Below are positions 17,593-27,166 of a stretch of DNA of 64,000 nucleotides, piece by piece. The DNA lies in the NCBI GenBank assembly GCA_902795275.1, contig CADBKQ010000033.1:1-64000 (forward strand). The letters run 5' to 3'. Below the pieces are notes generated by a model that saw only the letters and a program-made list of their open reading frames with translations, had not been told where the DNA came from and made no database searches. The number at the start of each line of letters is the position of its first letter. Positions within the stretch are counted from its first letter, which is position 1. Origin of the DNA: an uncultured Eubacteriales bacterium (GTDB taxonomy: Bacteria; Bacillota; Clostridia; Christensenellales; Aristaeellaceae). A program made the position numbers and the translations under genes.

Positions 17593-19306
17593 ATTCTCCT
17601 CCGCTTTCATGCGGCTGCTGATGCTCATCCTGATCATCATCGTGGGGGTGTCCGGCGCGCTGGTGGCCCTGAGCAGCTACTACTTTCAGGATATTTACGC
17701 CGCGTCCCTCTACAACACCATCACCGGCGGCCTGCGGGAAGCGGAAAGGCTGTATACGCTGTATGAAATCGGGCTGCTGGGCTCCGACGCGCTGTATACG
17801 GCGGCGAACCCCGTTCTGAACATGGACGGGGACTTTTATATGTTTTTGACCCCTGACCGCCGCGTGATCACCTATACGGAATCCGCCGCCCCCTACTTCG
17901 CCGGCGGCACGCTCACTTCCCTGCTGGACGCGGCGGACACCGACGCTTCCGCTATTGTGCGCAAGCAGGCGGGGGGAAAGACCGCGCTGATGGTGGTGCA
18001 TAAAACAGAAGGCGGCTATGTGCTGGCAGGGCGGCCCATGCGCACGCTGTCCGACGCGGCGCTGTCCTTCCGCAACCGGATGCTGATTTCCATGGGCGTG
18101 CTGCTCATGGCCATGGTGGCGGTCAGCATTTTTTCAGCCAAGCGCGCCGTGCGCCCCGCCCGCATCATCACCGAAATGGCGGGCCGGCTGGTGGAGGGCG
18201 AGCAGGTGACCCTGCCCGAAAACCTGCCCGGTGAAGAAATCCGGGAAATCGCCGGGGCGCTGAACCAGATGAGCGCTTCCGTGGCCCAGGCCATCAGCGA
18301 TTTGAAGTGCGAAAAGGAAACCATGGCGCTGATTTTAGAGGGCCTGAGCGAAGGCATCCTGGCCGTGGACGAAAAGGGCGGCATCCTGCATGAAAACGCC
18401 GCGGCGTGGAACCTGCTGGGAGGCGAAGAAACGGAGGCTTACCGCGCCGTCATGAGCGCCCTGCGGGAAGAGCGCGGGGACGAACACTGGGACGGGAAAT
18501 TCACCGCGGGGGATCGGGTGCTGTACTTCGCCGTATCCCGCCTGCCCTCTGAAAGCAAATTGCCCCGCAGCCGCGGCACCGTGGCCCTCATTCGCGACAT
18601 TACCGAGCAGGAGCGTTTGGAGCGCACCCGCCACGACTACGTGGCCAACATTTCCCACGAGCTGCGCACGCCCCTGGCTTCCATCCGCGGCCTGGGCGAA
18701 GGGCTGCGGGACGGGCTGGTGACGGAGGAAAAGGATCGGCAGCGGTATTACAGCATCATCGTGGAAGAGGTCACGCGCCTGTCCCGACTGGTGAATGATA
18801 TGCTGGAGCTGAGCAGCCTGCAGTCCAACCCCGCGGCCTTCGAGATGGAGCGGGTGGACCCCAACGAACTGATCTACGACCTGCACGACCGCAACAGCAG
18901 CCTGTTCAGCGAAAAACGGATCACCTTCGAGCGCATCCTGCCGGTGGAACCCTTGCCGGACATCCGTTCCAACGAAGACAGGCTGTCCCAGGTGCTCACC
19001 ATCTTCCTGGACAACGCCCGGAAATTCACCCCCGAGGGCGGCACGGTTTCCCTCGGCGCGGAAAAAACGGAAGACGGCACCCGGTTCTTCGTCCGGGACA
19101 CGGGCATCGGCATGGACGAGGAGACCCAGCGCCTGGCTTTCGACCGCTTCCACCAGGCCGAGCGCAGCCACAGCGGAAAGGGCAGCGGCCTGGGCCTGTC
19201 CATCGCCAAGGAAGTGCTGCAAAAAATGGGCGTGGACATCGCGCTCAAAAGCGCCTTGGGCGAGGGCAGCGAATTTTCCTTCACCATTCCGGACATACAG
19301 GGCTGA
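17585..19306 (+). CDS. Membrane sensor histidine kinase
   Basis: A 573-residue partner of the regulator just upstream. Order: a first helix (about 10-35), an extracytoplasmic sensor segment (about 36-160), a second helix (about 165-187), HAMP, a PAS-like region (ILEGLSEGILAVDEKGGIL), HisKA with the phospho-accepting His in NISHELRTPL near 357, then HATPase with DNARKFTPEGG (N box), DTGIGMDEE (G1) and GSGLGLSIAK (G2). The build is like PhoR/WalK-type kinases. ATG 17585 lies inside the end of the regulator gene, with GGAGG about nine bases upstream; the frame is open further up but only as an overlap shadow. Confidence 0.93.
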   Translation: MRKFSSAFMRLLMLILIIIVGVSGALVALSSYYFQDIYAASLYNTITGGLREAERLYTLYEIGLLGSDALYTAANPVLNMDGDFYMFLTPDRRVITYTESAAPYFAGGTLTSLLDAADTDASAIVRKQAGGKTALMVVHKTEGGYVLAGRPMRTLSDAALSFRNRMLISMGVLLMAMVAVSIFSAKRAVRPARIITEMAGRLVEGEQVTLPENLPGEEIREIAGALNQMSASVAQAISDLKCEKETMALILEGLSEGILAVDEKGGILHENAAAWNLLGGEETEAYRAVMSALREERGDEHWDGKFTAGDRVLYFAVSRLPSESKLPRSRGTVALIRDITEQERLERTRHDYVANISHELRTPLASIRGLGEGLRDGLVTEEKDRQRYYSIIVEEVTRLSRLVNDMLELSSLQSNPAAFEMERVDPNELIYDLHDRNSSLFSEKRITFERILPVEPLPDIRSNEDRLSQVLTIFLDNARKFTPEGGTVSLGAEKTEDGTRFFVRDTGIGMDEETQRLAFDRFHQAERSHSGKGSGLGLSIAKEVLQKMGVDIALKSALGEGSEFSFTIPDIQG

Positions 19307-19354
19307 TGCGGTTTCTTGATTATTTCACAATTGTAAACAATTATTCAAAATATA

Positions 19355-19383
19355 TTCCAATTTTCCGTTTTTTGTGTTAAGAT
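19355..19383 (+). promoter_or_regulatory. Possible promoter of the secreted Cys/His protein
   Basis: TTCCAA, 17-base spacer, TAAGAT in an AT-rich stretch just downstream of the kinase gene. Weak in the -35. Confidence 0.35.
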
Positions 19384-19446
19384 ATACGTGGGTATTTGTC
19401 CCCTTATTTGACGAAAGAGCAAATGCGGATGAGGTTTGAGTGAGCA

Positions 19447-20577
19447 ATGATGCGGAAATGGATTTCCGGGGTTCTGGCGGCGGTGCTGCTGCTGTTGGGA
19501 CATCCGTCGGAGGGAAAGGCCGAAGATTTTTACTATGAGCCCCCCGAAGAATTCCGATTTGTCGATACGCGCTTTCGGGGCGTATACACCACGGAAAACC
19601 TGGATGCCATTCTGGAAGCATATGACCTGAACGACGGATGGTATTGGGTGACCAAGCCGGATGTGACGCAGAACTATCACGGGCGCGAAAACAAAAAGGG
19701 CTGGACGCAATCCTCCCAGCTCATTGCGGAAGCAAAGGGAGAGGATTACTTTTACAACCGCGGATGGTTTGGCTGCCGGTGGCAATGCAACGAAGTGCAG
19801 AAAGGCATGCCCAACGCCTACGGCTGGGGGGAATGCTTCGGCTTCTGCCAGTTTCTGGGCTATCTTTTGTCCGGCGAAGTGAATCCCCACGGAAAGTGGA
19901 GACAGTATAACTCCGTCTGGGAAGCCGACGGCCTGCGGGTCGGCGACATCATCCGGGTGGAGTATTCCGATGAAAAAGGCTTTCACCAGCACAGCGCCAT
20001 GGTGTATTCCATCAAAAACGACAAGGTGCGTTTCATTCAGTGCTCCGGCGTGTACCATAACCAGCTGTTCATCAACTGGGGCTTCCGCGGCGCGAATCTG
20101 GGAAACACCACGCTGCTGTCTGACATCAGAAAATTCCCCGGCCTGCGCATCCACCGCGCCGTTGACCGGATCGGCATGTTCGACGAGGAATGGACCGACG
20201 AGCCCGACCCGATGCGGCTGAACCTGGTGGATCTGGACGATGGCATGGTAGCTTTCCTCGACCCCAGCGACATGCGCGTGTGGAACGTGTACGACAACTG
20301 GCGGCAGTGGTCGAGGAATGCCACCGAGGTTGACCTTTCCGAGATGCAGCAGGGAGAACAGACGGATCAGCCCGAAGTGGAATTGCGCACGGTTCATCTG
20401 AATGAACTGGACAATGAGGCCACGCCCGCGCCGGGCCAGGCCACGCCCAAAGCGTCCCCGGCCCCATCCGCCACGCCGCCGCCCGCGGAAACGTCTCGGC
20501 CCCCGGCGCAGACGCCGCAGCCCTTCAGGCCGAAGAAGATCCCTCAAGCCATTCCCTGGCTGAGAGTGCTTGAATAG
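19447..20577 (+). CDS. Secreted protein with NlpC/CHAP-like Cys-His core and Pro-rich tail
   Basis: A 376-residue exported protein: signal peptide over residues 1-25 (WISGVLAAVLLLLG), then an N-terminal region rich in aromatics, then a core with Cys130 in AYGWGECFGFCQFLGYLL and His180/His182 in GFHQHSAMVYSI. A Cys at a helix start followed about 50 residues later by His on a strand, with GLRVGDIIRVEY in between, is the arrangement of NlpC/P60 and CHAP cell-wall hydrolases. I infer a peptidoglycan-related cysteine peptidase or amidase, but the similarity is structural and not a clear family match. The tail (about 325-365) is rich in Pro, Thr and Ala, like a wall-spanning linker. ATG 19447 or 19450 could be used. 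A hairpin terminator separates it from the deacetylase. Confidence 0.6.
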   Translation: MMRKWISGVLAAVLLLLGHPSEGKAEDFYYEPPEEFRFVDTRFRGVYTTENLDAILEAYDLNDGWYWVTKPDVTQNYHGRENKKGWTQSSQLIAEAKGEDYFYNRGWFGCRWQCNEVQKGMPNAYGWGECFGFCQFLGYLLSGEVNPHGKWRQYNSVWEADGLRVGDIIRVEYSDEKGFHQHSAMVYSIKNDKVRFIQCSGVYHNQLFINWGFRGANLGNTTLLSDIRKFPGLRIHRAVDRIGMFDEEWTDEPDPMRLNLVDLDDGMVAFLDPSDMRVWNVYDNWRQWSRNATEVDLSEMQQGEQTDQPEVELRTVHLNELDNEATPAPGQATPKASPAPSATPPPAETSRPPAQTPQPFRPKKIPQAIPWLRVLE

Positions 20578-20582
20578 CTCTG

Positions 20583-20653
20583 ACCTTCGCGCGCTTCAGC
20601 ATGACACGGGCGGCAGCGCCTGCATGCCATGCTGAGCAGCGCGGAGGTTTTTT
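20583..20653 (+). terminator. Terminator between the secreted protein and the deacetylase
   Basis: ACCTTCGCGC and GCGCGGAGGT arms enclose a second stem (TTCAGCATG / CATGCTGAG) and are followed by TTTTTT. The deacetylase starts 31 bases later with no room for a separate promoter, so some readthrough seems needed. Confidence 0.7.
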
Positions 20654-20683
20654 ACAATCTTTCCTTTTCAGGAGGTACTGTGG

Positions 20684-22003
20684 ATGAAACGAATCCTGGC
20701 CCTGCTGCTTTTGCTGCTGCTCCTGCCGCTGCCCGCGCTGGCGGAAAAGGCGGACAGCTTTCCGGCGGCTTTTCGGGTGAAATATACGGTGAAGGACAAG
20801 CTGAACCAGCAGACCTACCTTTCCTGGGAATATGTCGAGACCGCCCAGAAGAACGCGGACGAGGACATCAACGGCTTAGTGGACGGGTTCGTGGCGCAGA
20901 TGGGTCCTGAAATGAAGAAAGCCGGCAACCCCAAGCGCAACAGCCGCCTGGACGTGCATGTGGTGAACACCCGGTCGGGACAGAGCGCGGTCAGCTTCCT
21001 GGTGCTGGCCCGGGAAAGTTACAAGCGCAAGCAGGTGCGTTCGCCCTTCGCGTGCCGGGTGTACGACATGGACACTGGCAATCGTATATATTTGTCCGAT
21101 TTATTTGACGAGGACAGCGAAGCCTGGGAAATCATGGCGGAAGCTGTGTATGAAGAACTGGACAACTATTTCCCCCAGCAGCAGGCCGACGAAGCTACCC
21201 TCCGCAGCCTGTGCACGAAGGAAGCCCTCATGGAAACGCCTTTCATGCTGGGGCCGGTGTCGCTGAGCTTCCACTATGAGGCAAAGATCCTCTATCCCAA
21301 GCAGCCCTCGCTGATGCGGGTGACCATTCCCTACAACGCCCTCCGGGGCTATATGACAGCTTACGGCGAGCAGCAGACCGACAATTCCAACTATAAGATG
21401 TGCGCCCTCACCTTCGACGACGGCCCCGACTACGCCAACACCGCCACCTTGCTCAACAACCTGCGCCATGCCGGGGCCCAGGGCACCTTCTTCCTGGTGG
21501 GCGACCGCATTGAGGAATTCGCCGACATTGCCCTGCGGGAAAACGACGAGAACCATTCCCTGCAAAGCCACCACTTCAAGCACACCGACACCAGTAAATC
21601 CACCATTCCCCGCATCCAGGCCTACACCGAAAAGATGTACAATGTCATGACCAAAACCTGGGGCCTGGCACCCTGGATGCTGCGCGCGCCTTACGGCATT
21701 TTTGAATATTTCATCAAGTCCAAGCTGAACCTGCCCTTCATCGAGTGGGACGTGGACACCAAGGACTGGACGGGCAAATCCACCGCCGCCGTGATGAGCG
21801 TGGTGCGCAATGAAACCAAGGACGGCTCCATCATCCTGATGCACGACATCAAGGATAAAACCCCCGAGTCCGGCAAGCAAGCCGCCGAATGGCTCTATGA
21901 CCACGGCTTCATGTGCGTCACCGTGGAGGAGCTGTTCATCAATTACCAGCAGGACATGACGCCCAATAAGGTGTTTTACAGCGTGAAAACAACGCAGGAA
22001 TAA
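20684..22003 (+). CDS. Secreted polysaccharide deacetylase (NodB family)
   Basis: A 439-residue exported enzyme, probably removing N-acetyl groups from peptidoglycan or another amino sugar polymer. Signal peptide 1-21 (leucine-rich, ending PALA). Residues about 25-230 resemble the DUF3298-type domain seen in PdaC-like deacetylases. The NodB domain has all expected motifs: TFDDGP near 243 (catalytic Asp and first metal Asp), SHHFKH (metal His pair), RAPYG, the WDVDTKDW segment and ILMHD (final catalytic His). The ATG follows AGGAGG by eight bases. It lies just behind a gene for another secreted, possibly wall-active protein, suggesting a shared envelope-remodelling role. Confidence 0.9.
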   Translation: MKRILALLLLLLLLPLPALAEKADSFPAAFRVKYTVKDKLNQQTYLSWEYVETAQKNADEDINGLVDGFVAQMGPEMKKAGNPKRNSRLDVHVVNTRSGQSAVSFLVLARESYKRKQVRSPFACRVYDMDTGNRIYLSDLFDEDSEAWEIMAEAVYEELDNYFPQQQADEATLRSLCTKEALMETPFMLGPVSLSFHYEAKILYPKQPSLMRVTIPYNALRGYMTAYGEQQTDNSNYKMCALTFDDGPDYANTATLLNNLRHAGAQGTFFLVGDRIEEFADIALRENDENHSLQSHHFKHTDTSKSTIPRIQAYTEKMYNVMTKTWGLAPWMLRAPYGIFEYFIKSKLNLPFIEWDVDTKDWTGKSTAAVMSVVRNETKDGSIILMHDIKDKTPESGKQAAEWLYDHGFMCVTVEELFINYQQDMTPNKVFYSVKTTQE

Positions 22004-22063
22004 AAGTCTATACAAGCGATGGAAAGGTGCGTCCCAGGCGGCTTTTAAAACGACGCGAAAAAA

Positions 22064-22090
22064 GAAGACCGTTCGCGTGGAACGATCTTC
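22064..22090 (-). terminator. Hairpin with T-run on the minus strand
   Basis: Stem GAAGACCGTTC / GAACGATCTTC with one mismatch, flanked by A-runs on the plus strand, so the T-run belongs to minus-strand transcripts. It would stop transcription of the decayed minus-strand gene at 22173-22367 rather than the deacetylase. Confidence 0.5.
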
Positions 22091-22172
22091 AAAAAACGCT
22101 GATTTCTCTTGATTTCTTACTTGCCGAAGCAGCGGCTGCGTAATCCCTTGAAGGCTTTGCCGTGGCGGAATG

Positions 22173-22367
22173 TCAGCGTATGCCGTGTTTCAGCATTGAT
22201 TTCATCAGATAATCCCGTGCCTGGCTGGGCGGAAGATGGGATTCCACATCCCGCGGATCAACATAATCGCCGTTGTCGATGCAAGCCAGCAGGAATTCAA
22301 TGGTGAAAACATCGAAAATGTGAGAATCGGAAAAGGCCCACCACAAAGACAGACCTTCCCACTGTGT
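22173..22367 (-). pseudogene. Degraded gene tail, unknown family
   Basis: An open stretch of 64 codons on the minus strand (TQWEGLSLWWAFSDSHIFDV..., then LPPSQARDYLMKSMLKHGIR and a stop) reads like real protein but is closed upstream by a TGA and has no start. Base composition is more AT-rich than the neighbours. I do not recognise the family. It is followed by the minus-strand terminator at 22064-22090, which fits the end of a former gene. Confidence 0.35.
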
Positions 22368-22516
22368 TCATCAAGTATTATCCATCCTATTAAAAGCAAG
22401 TGATGGATGCGTTCAGAAAGGTTTTTCGTTGAATTTGCTTGATAATTGCCAAAAACCCTTTCAAAAACATGAAAAAAAGTGGTATAATCAGCAAAGAGCA
22501 TAAGGAGGGAAGAAGA

Positions 22517-22612
22517 TTGAGAACGGTTAGTAGAAAAGGCTTCATGATTTTCTTCGTTATTCTTGAGGCTTCACTAGAAAATGTGGGTAGATTGTCGAGG
22601 ACAAACTTATGA
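22517..22612 (+). pseudogene. Gene start interrupted by a palindromic element
   Basis: A strong ribosome site (AAGGAGGG, 22502-22509) and a perfect -10 box TATAAT (22483-22488) precede a TTG-started frame that reads MRTVSRKGFMIFFVILEAS. It then runs into the inverted repeat that begins at 22572 and stops at 22612. It looks like the 5' end of a lost gene cut off by the repeat, or a very short peptide. The region is AT-richer than its surroundings. Confidence 0.35.
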
Positions 22613-22718
22613 TTTGCACGGGTTTACATGGAGCAGACATATGTCAGAGACTCCATGTAAACCCTGCAAATCCTTTTATTCCCTTACTTCTACGGTTTTT
22701 GCCACCCACACTTTCTAG
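22572..22718. repeat. Nested inverted repeat, MITE-like
   Basis: Outer arms CTAGAAAATGTGGGT (from 22573) and CCCACACTTTCTAG (ending about 22718) enclose a strong inner hairpin at 22611-22672, with arms GGGTTTACATGGAG and CTCCATGTAAACCC extended by GATTTGCA / TGCAAATC. A T-rich stretch follows the inner hairpin. No open frame lies inside. It ends ten bases before the stop of the aldo/keto reductase gene, so it may double as a terminator for that gene. Confidence 0.65.
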
Positions 22719-22727
22719 GGAAGAGCC

Positions 22728-23876
22728 TTATTTTACAATCTCATGATATTCCCGATCAACCTGCTGCAGCCATTCGATGATATTCAGGTGCTGGGGGCAG
22801 GCGGCTTCGCAGGCGCCGCACCGGACGCAGCGGGAGGCGTCGAAGCCGCGCTCGATCTGGCTTCGGTAGTTATTGATGAAGCGATCCTGCTGATCGAACA
22901 TCCTGCTCTGATTGTAGCTGCGGAAGATGTCGGGAATGTGCACGTCCTGGGGGCAGGGCTGGCAATACCGGCAGCCGGTACACTTGATGGGCACCCGGGA
23001 CAGGTACGCCTTTTTGAGCTCCTTTGTGAAAGCCCGGTCAGCGTCCGTCATGCCGCCCACGGTGAGGGTGTCAAAGATGCGCAGGTTGTCGTCCAGCTGT
23101 TCCGGGGTGCTCATGCCGCTCAGGATGGTGGCCACCTCGGGATAGTCCGCGATATAGGCGAACGCCCATTCCACGGCGCTGCGCTTGCGGGGATTCTGTT
23201 CCATCAGCTCCTTCACGTTCTGCGGCGGGGTCGCCAGCGCGCCGCCCCGCAGGGGTTCCATGACCACAATGGGTACGCCGCATTTGCCCGCTTCCCGCAG
23301 GCCCGCTTCTCCCGCCTGGTCTTCGTCGTCCAGATAGTTGAACTGAATCTGCGCCATGCCCCACTCGTCGAAGTCATGCAGGATGCGCAGGAAGGTGTCG
23401 TGGTCGTCGTGGAAGGAGAAGCCGGGATGCCTGATGCGTCCGTCCTTCACTGCCTGCCTGAAAAAGTCCTGGTAGTGGAACGCCTGCATTTTTTCCAACC
23501 GGCCTTTGTCCATGGCGTGGAGCAGATAGAAATCCAGGTAAGGCACATCCAGCTTTTTCAGCTGCTCGTCCAGCAGCCGGTTCATGTCCTTTTCCTCGTT
23601 CACCGCCCAGCAGGGCAGCTTGGTGGTCAGCGTCACCCGTTCCCGATAGCCGTCCTTGAGGGCCAGGCCCACCACAATTTCGCTTTCCCCTTCGTGGTAG
23701 GGATAGGCGGTGTCCACATACGAAATGCCTTCGTCGATGCCATGCCGGATCATGCCGATGGCCTTTTCCCGGTCGATCACGGCCCGCTCGCCGTCCTTTT
23801 TTGTGGGCAGGCGCATACAGCCAAAGCCCAGGCGCGAAACGTTAAAACCATGCTTACCAAAGGGTACATACTGCAT
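22728..23876 (-). CDS. Aldo/keto reductase with C-terminal 4Fe-4S ferredoxin domain
   Basis: A 382-residue cytoplasmic oxidoreductase. Residues about 1-280 form an aldo/keto reductase barrel: LGFGCMRLP, the Asp/Tyr pair in YVDTAYPYHEGESE, the Lys in TTKLP, and YLDFYLLHAMD with the active-site His. Residues about 290-380 carry two Cys clusters (CTGCRYCQPCP and CVRCGACEAACP) typical of ferredoxin-like 4Fe-4S modules. Such fusions are frequent in anaerobes and are thought to couple NAD(P)H or ferredoxin electrons to a small carbonyl substrate; the substrate is unknown. The ATG follows GGAGGAAGG. Single gene with its own promoter. Confidence 0.9.
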   Translation of the reverse strand: MQYVPFGKHGFNVSRLGFGCMRLPTKKDGERAVIDREKAIGMIRHGIDEGISYVDTAYPYHEGESEIVVGLALKDGYRERVTLTTKLPCWAVNEEKDMNRLLDEQLKKLDVPYLDFYLLHAMDKGRLEKMQAFHYQDFFRQAVKDGRIRHPGFSFHDDHDTFLRILHDFDEWGMAQIQFNYLDDEDQAGEAGLREAGKCGVPIVVMEPLRGGALATPPQNVKELMEQNPRKRSAVEWAFAYIADYPEVATILSGMSTPEQLDDNLRIFDTLTVGGMTDADRAFTKELKKAYLSRVPIKCTGCRYCQPCPQDVHIPDIFRSYNQSRMFDQQDRFINNYRSQIERGFDASRCVRCGACEAACPQHLNIIEWLQQVDREYHEIVK

Positions 23877-23938
23877 TGTATTCCTTCCTCCCTGATCATG
23901 GATCGCTGTCTTTCTGTGCGCTTTTTACTTCCTGTACC

Positions 23939-23967
23939 AGTATACAGCATCCGGCTGGTTTTGTCCA
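23939..23967 (-). promoter_or_regulatory. Promoter of the aldo/keto reductase
   Basis: Minus strand TGGACA (23962-23967), 17-base spacer, TATACT (23939-23944). Confidence 0.65.
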
Positions 23968-24010
23968 CTATTGATTTCCAGTATATGGATTTTATTTCTT
24001 TCGGTTTGTT

Positions 24011-24312
24011 ACCGGGGAGTTTTCTGGGGGGAACCATTCTTTGGATGCCAAAGAATGGTTCCCCCCAAACCCCCTTCCAAGAAAGCAAAAATACTATTAT
24101 GCCGAATGATCTGATTCCTTGCCGGAAAATGTGCTTTTTACGTCTTTCTCGGAGGGGGACAAACCTCGGACAGCCGCCTGTGGCGGATATTCTGTCCGAG
24201 GTGAGATCAACCGAAAAGGAGCAATCTCCCCATGAAGGGGAGTTGCGACTATTGAGGTTGCGGACCTGGGGGAACCGCTCTTTGGACAGACACCAAAGAG
24301 CGGTTCCCCCAG
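24011..24312. repeat. Composite repeat: hairpin c, structured module A4, hairpin d
   Basis: Three parts fill the space between the reductase and lepA. Hairpin c (24024-24067) and hairpin d (24266-24312) are CTGGGGGAACC-family palindromes. Between them, CCTTCCAAGAAAGC and GTCTTTCTCGGAGGGG form inverted lead-ins like those at 34991-35179. Module A4 (24163-24264) has stems CCTCGGACAG/CTGTCCGAGG, CCGCC/GGCGG, CTCCCC/GGGGAG and CAACC/GGTTG, around the near-constant strings GAGATCA and TTGCGAC. No gene is seen here. Confidence 0.75.
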
Positions 24313-24372
24313 CATTCTTTCCCGTTGGCTGCGGCGGCTGGCAGGATTGACCTGTTCCGCCGCATATTTTAT

Positions 24373-24401
24373 TTGCGTTTTTCGGGAATATTCAGTATAA
24401 T
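24373..24401 (+). promoter_or_regulatory. Promoter of lepA
   Basis: TTGCGT (24373-24378), 17-base spacer, perfect TATAAT (24396-24401). The transcript start falls at the left end of the palindromic element that forms the lepA leader. Confidence 0.75.
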
Positions 24402-24408
24402 ATACGTT

Positions 24409-24564
24409 GTTATTACTTCGGCAGTTATATATTGCCGATGAGATGTGCAGGATAAAGCGTCAGATGCAAGGCGGAGGAGGGAGGCGATGCCGTAGCATCG
24501 GCGACTGACGACAACACAGCAGCTGGCGCTTTAGACAAGCAGATCAGCTGCCGGAGTAATAAAC
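24409..24564. repeat. Palindromic element with terminal inverted repeats in the lepA leader
   Basis: Ends GTTATTACTTCGGCAG (24409-24424) and CTGCCGGAGTAATAAAC (24548-24564) are inverted repeats with one mismatch. Inside are AAAGCG / CGCTTT arms and a central palindrome GATGCCGTAGCATC preceded by GGAGGGAGGCG, the same plan as the 39021 element (GGGAGGCG then GTAGCAGCGCTAC). It lies between the -10 box and the ribosome site, so it would be transcribed as a long folded leader. Confidence 0.65.
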
Positions 24565-24583
24565 GGATGAGGAGGAAACGCCC

Positions 24584-26392
<1,809 letters not shown>

Positions 26393-26409
26393 GTGATGCA
26401 GGAGGATTT

Positions 26410-27120
26410 ATGACCAACATTATCGACATTGCGATCATCGTGATTTTAGGGGCCAGCCTGGTGTACGGCCTGTACAGGGGCTTTGTGCATACGCTGCTTT
26501 CCGTGGCCTGCTGCCTGATTTCCGTGGTGCTGGCCTTTGCCTTTGGGCCGAAGCTGGCCGGGCTGGTCAGCAACAGCGAAGGCATGTCCTCCACCCTGGC
26601 GACCTACACCGACGCCCTCGCCCGCGTGGGAGACTACAACCTGGCCTCCCTGCCGGTGGATCAGCTGCCGGTGGACAGAATTGACCAGATCCTGAGCAGC
26701 GTATCCCTGCCAGAACCCATCGCCAACATCCTGAGCAGCAATCTGAAGGGCAAGGTCTTTCAGAATTCAGGGCTGACGACGGTGAACGATTATGTGTCCA
26801 ACACGGTGGTGGGCGTGGCGGTGAGCATTCTGTGCTTTATTGCGGTGTACGCCGTTTCCTACATGGTGCTGTCCGTGCTCGCGGGGCTGATCGACGCGGT
26901 GTTCAAGCTGCCGCTGCTCAAGCACCTGGACTGGCTGGCAGGCGGTGTGTTCGGCCTGCTGCGGGGCGGGCTGATCCTGTATGTGATTTTCCTCATCATC
27001 CCCATCCTGAGCACCGTGATCCCCCTCGACTCGTTCAACGAACTGATGGCCCAAAGCACCCTGGCGCCTATTTTCCAAAGCAACGGCCTCTTTGTCCGGG
27101 TCATCTCCGGGAAGCTGTAA
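26410..27120 (+). CDS. CvpA family membrane protein
   Basis: A 236-residue membrane protein with the CvpA (colicin V production) layout: N-terminal helices (NIIDIAIIVILGASLVYGLY, then FVHTLLSVACCLISVVLAFAF), an extracytoplasmic insert (about 58-120) and two C-terminal helices (VGVAVSILCFIAVYAVSYMV and a glycine-rich one with GGVFGLLRGGLILYVIFLII). Homologues affect envelope integrity, but the biochemical role is unsettled. ATG 26410 follows GGAGG by five bases. The longer frame beginning at 26254 is an overlap with the lepA end. Ends at the terminator 27141-27166. Confidence 0.85.
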   Translation: MTNIIDIAIIVILGASLVYGLYRGFVHTLLSVACCLISVVLAFAFGPKLAGLVSNSEGMSSTLATYTDALARVGDYNLASLPVDQLPVDRIDQILSSVSLPEPIANILSSNLKGKVFQNSGLTTVNDYVSNTVVGVAVSILCFIAVYAVSYMVLSVLAGLIDAVFKLPLLKHLDWLAGGVFGLLRGGLILYVIFLIIPILSTVIPLDSFNELMAQSTLAPIFQSNGLFVRVISGKL

Positions 27121-27140
27121 ATCACGCTGTACGCAAAAGA

Positions 27141-27166
27141 CCATGCCAGACGGCATGGCCTTTTTT
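27141..27166. terminator. Bidirectional terminator between cvpA and the U32 gene
   Basis: CCATGCC / GGCATGG stem with a four-base loop, followed by six T residues on the plus strand and TCTTTT on the minus strand. It serves both converging genes. Confidence 0.85.

Noticed and set aside
22064..22090. Terminator for the polysaccharide deacetylase
   Set aside because: The T-run lies on the minus strand; on the plus strand the stem is followed by A residues.
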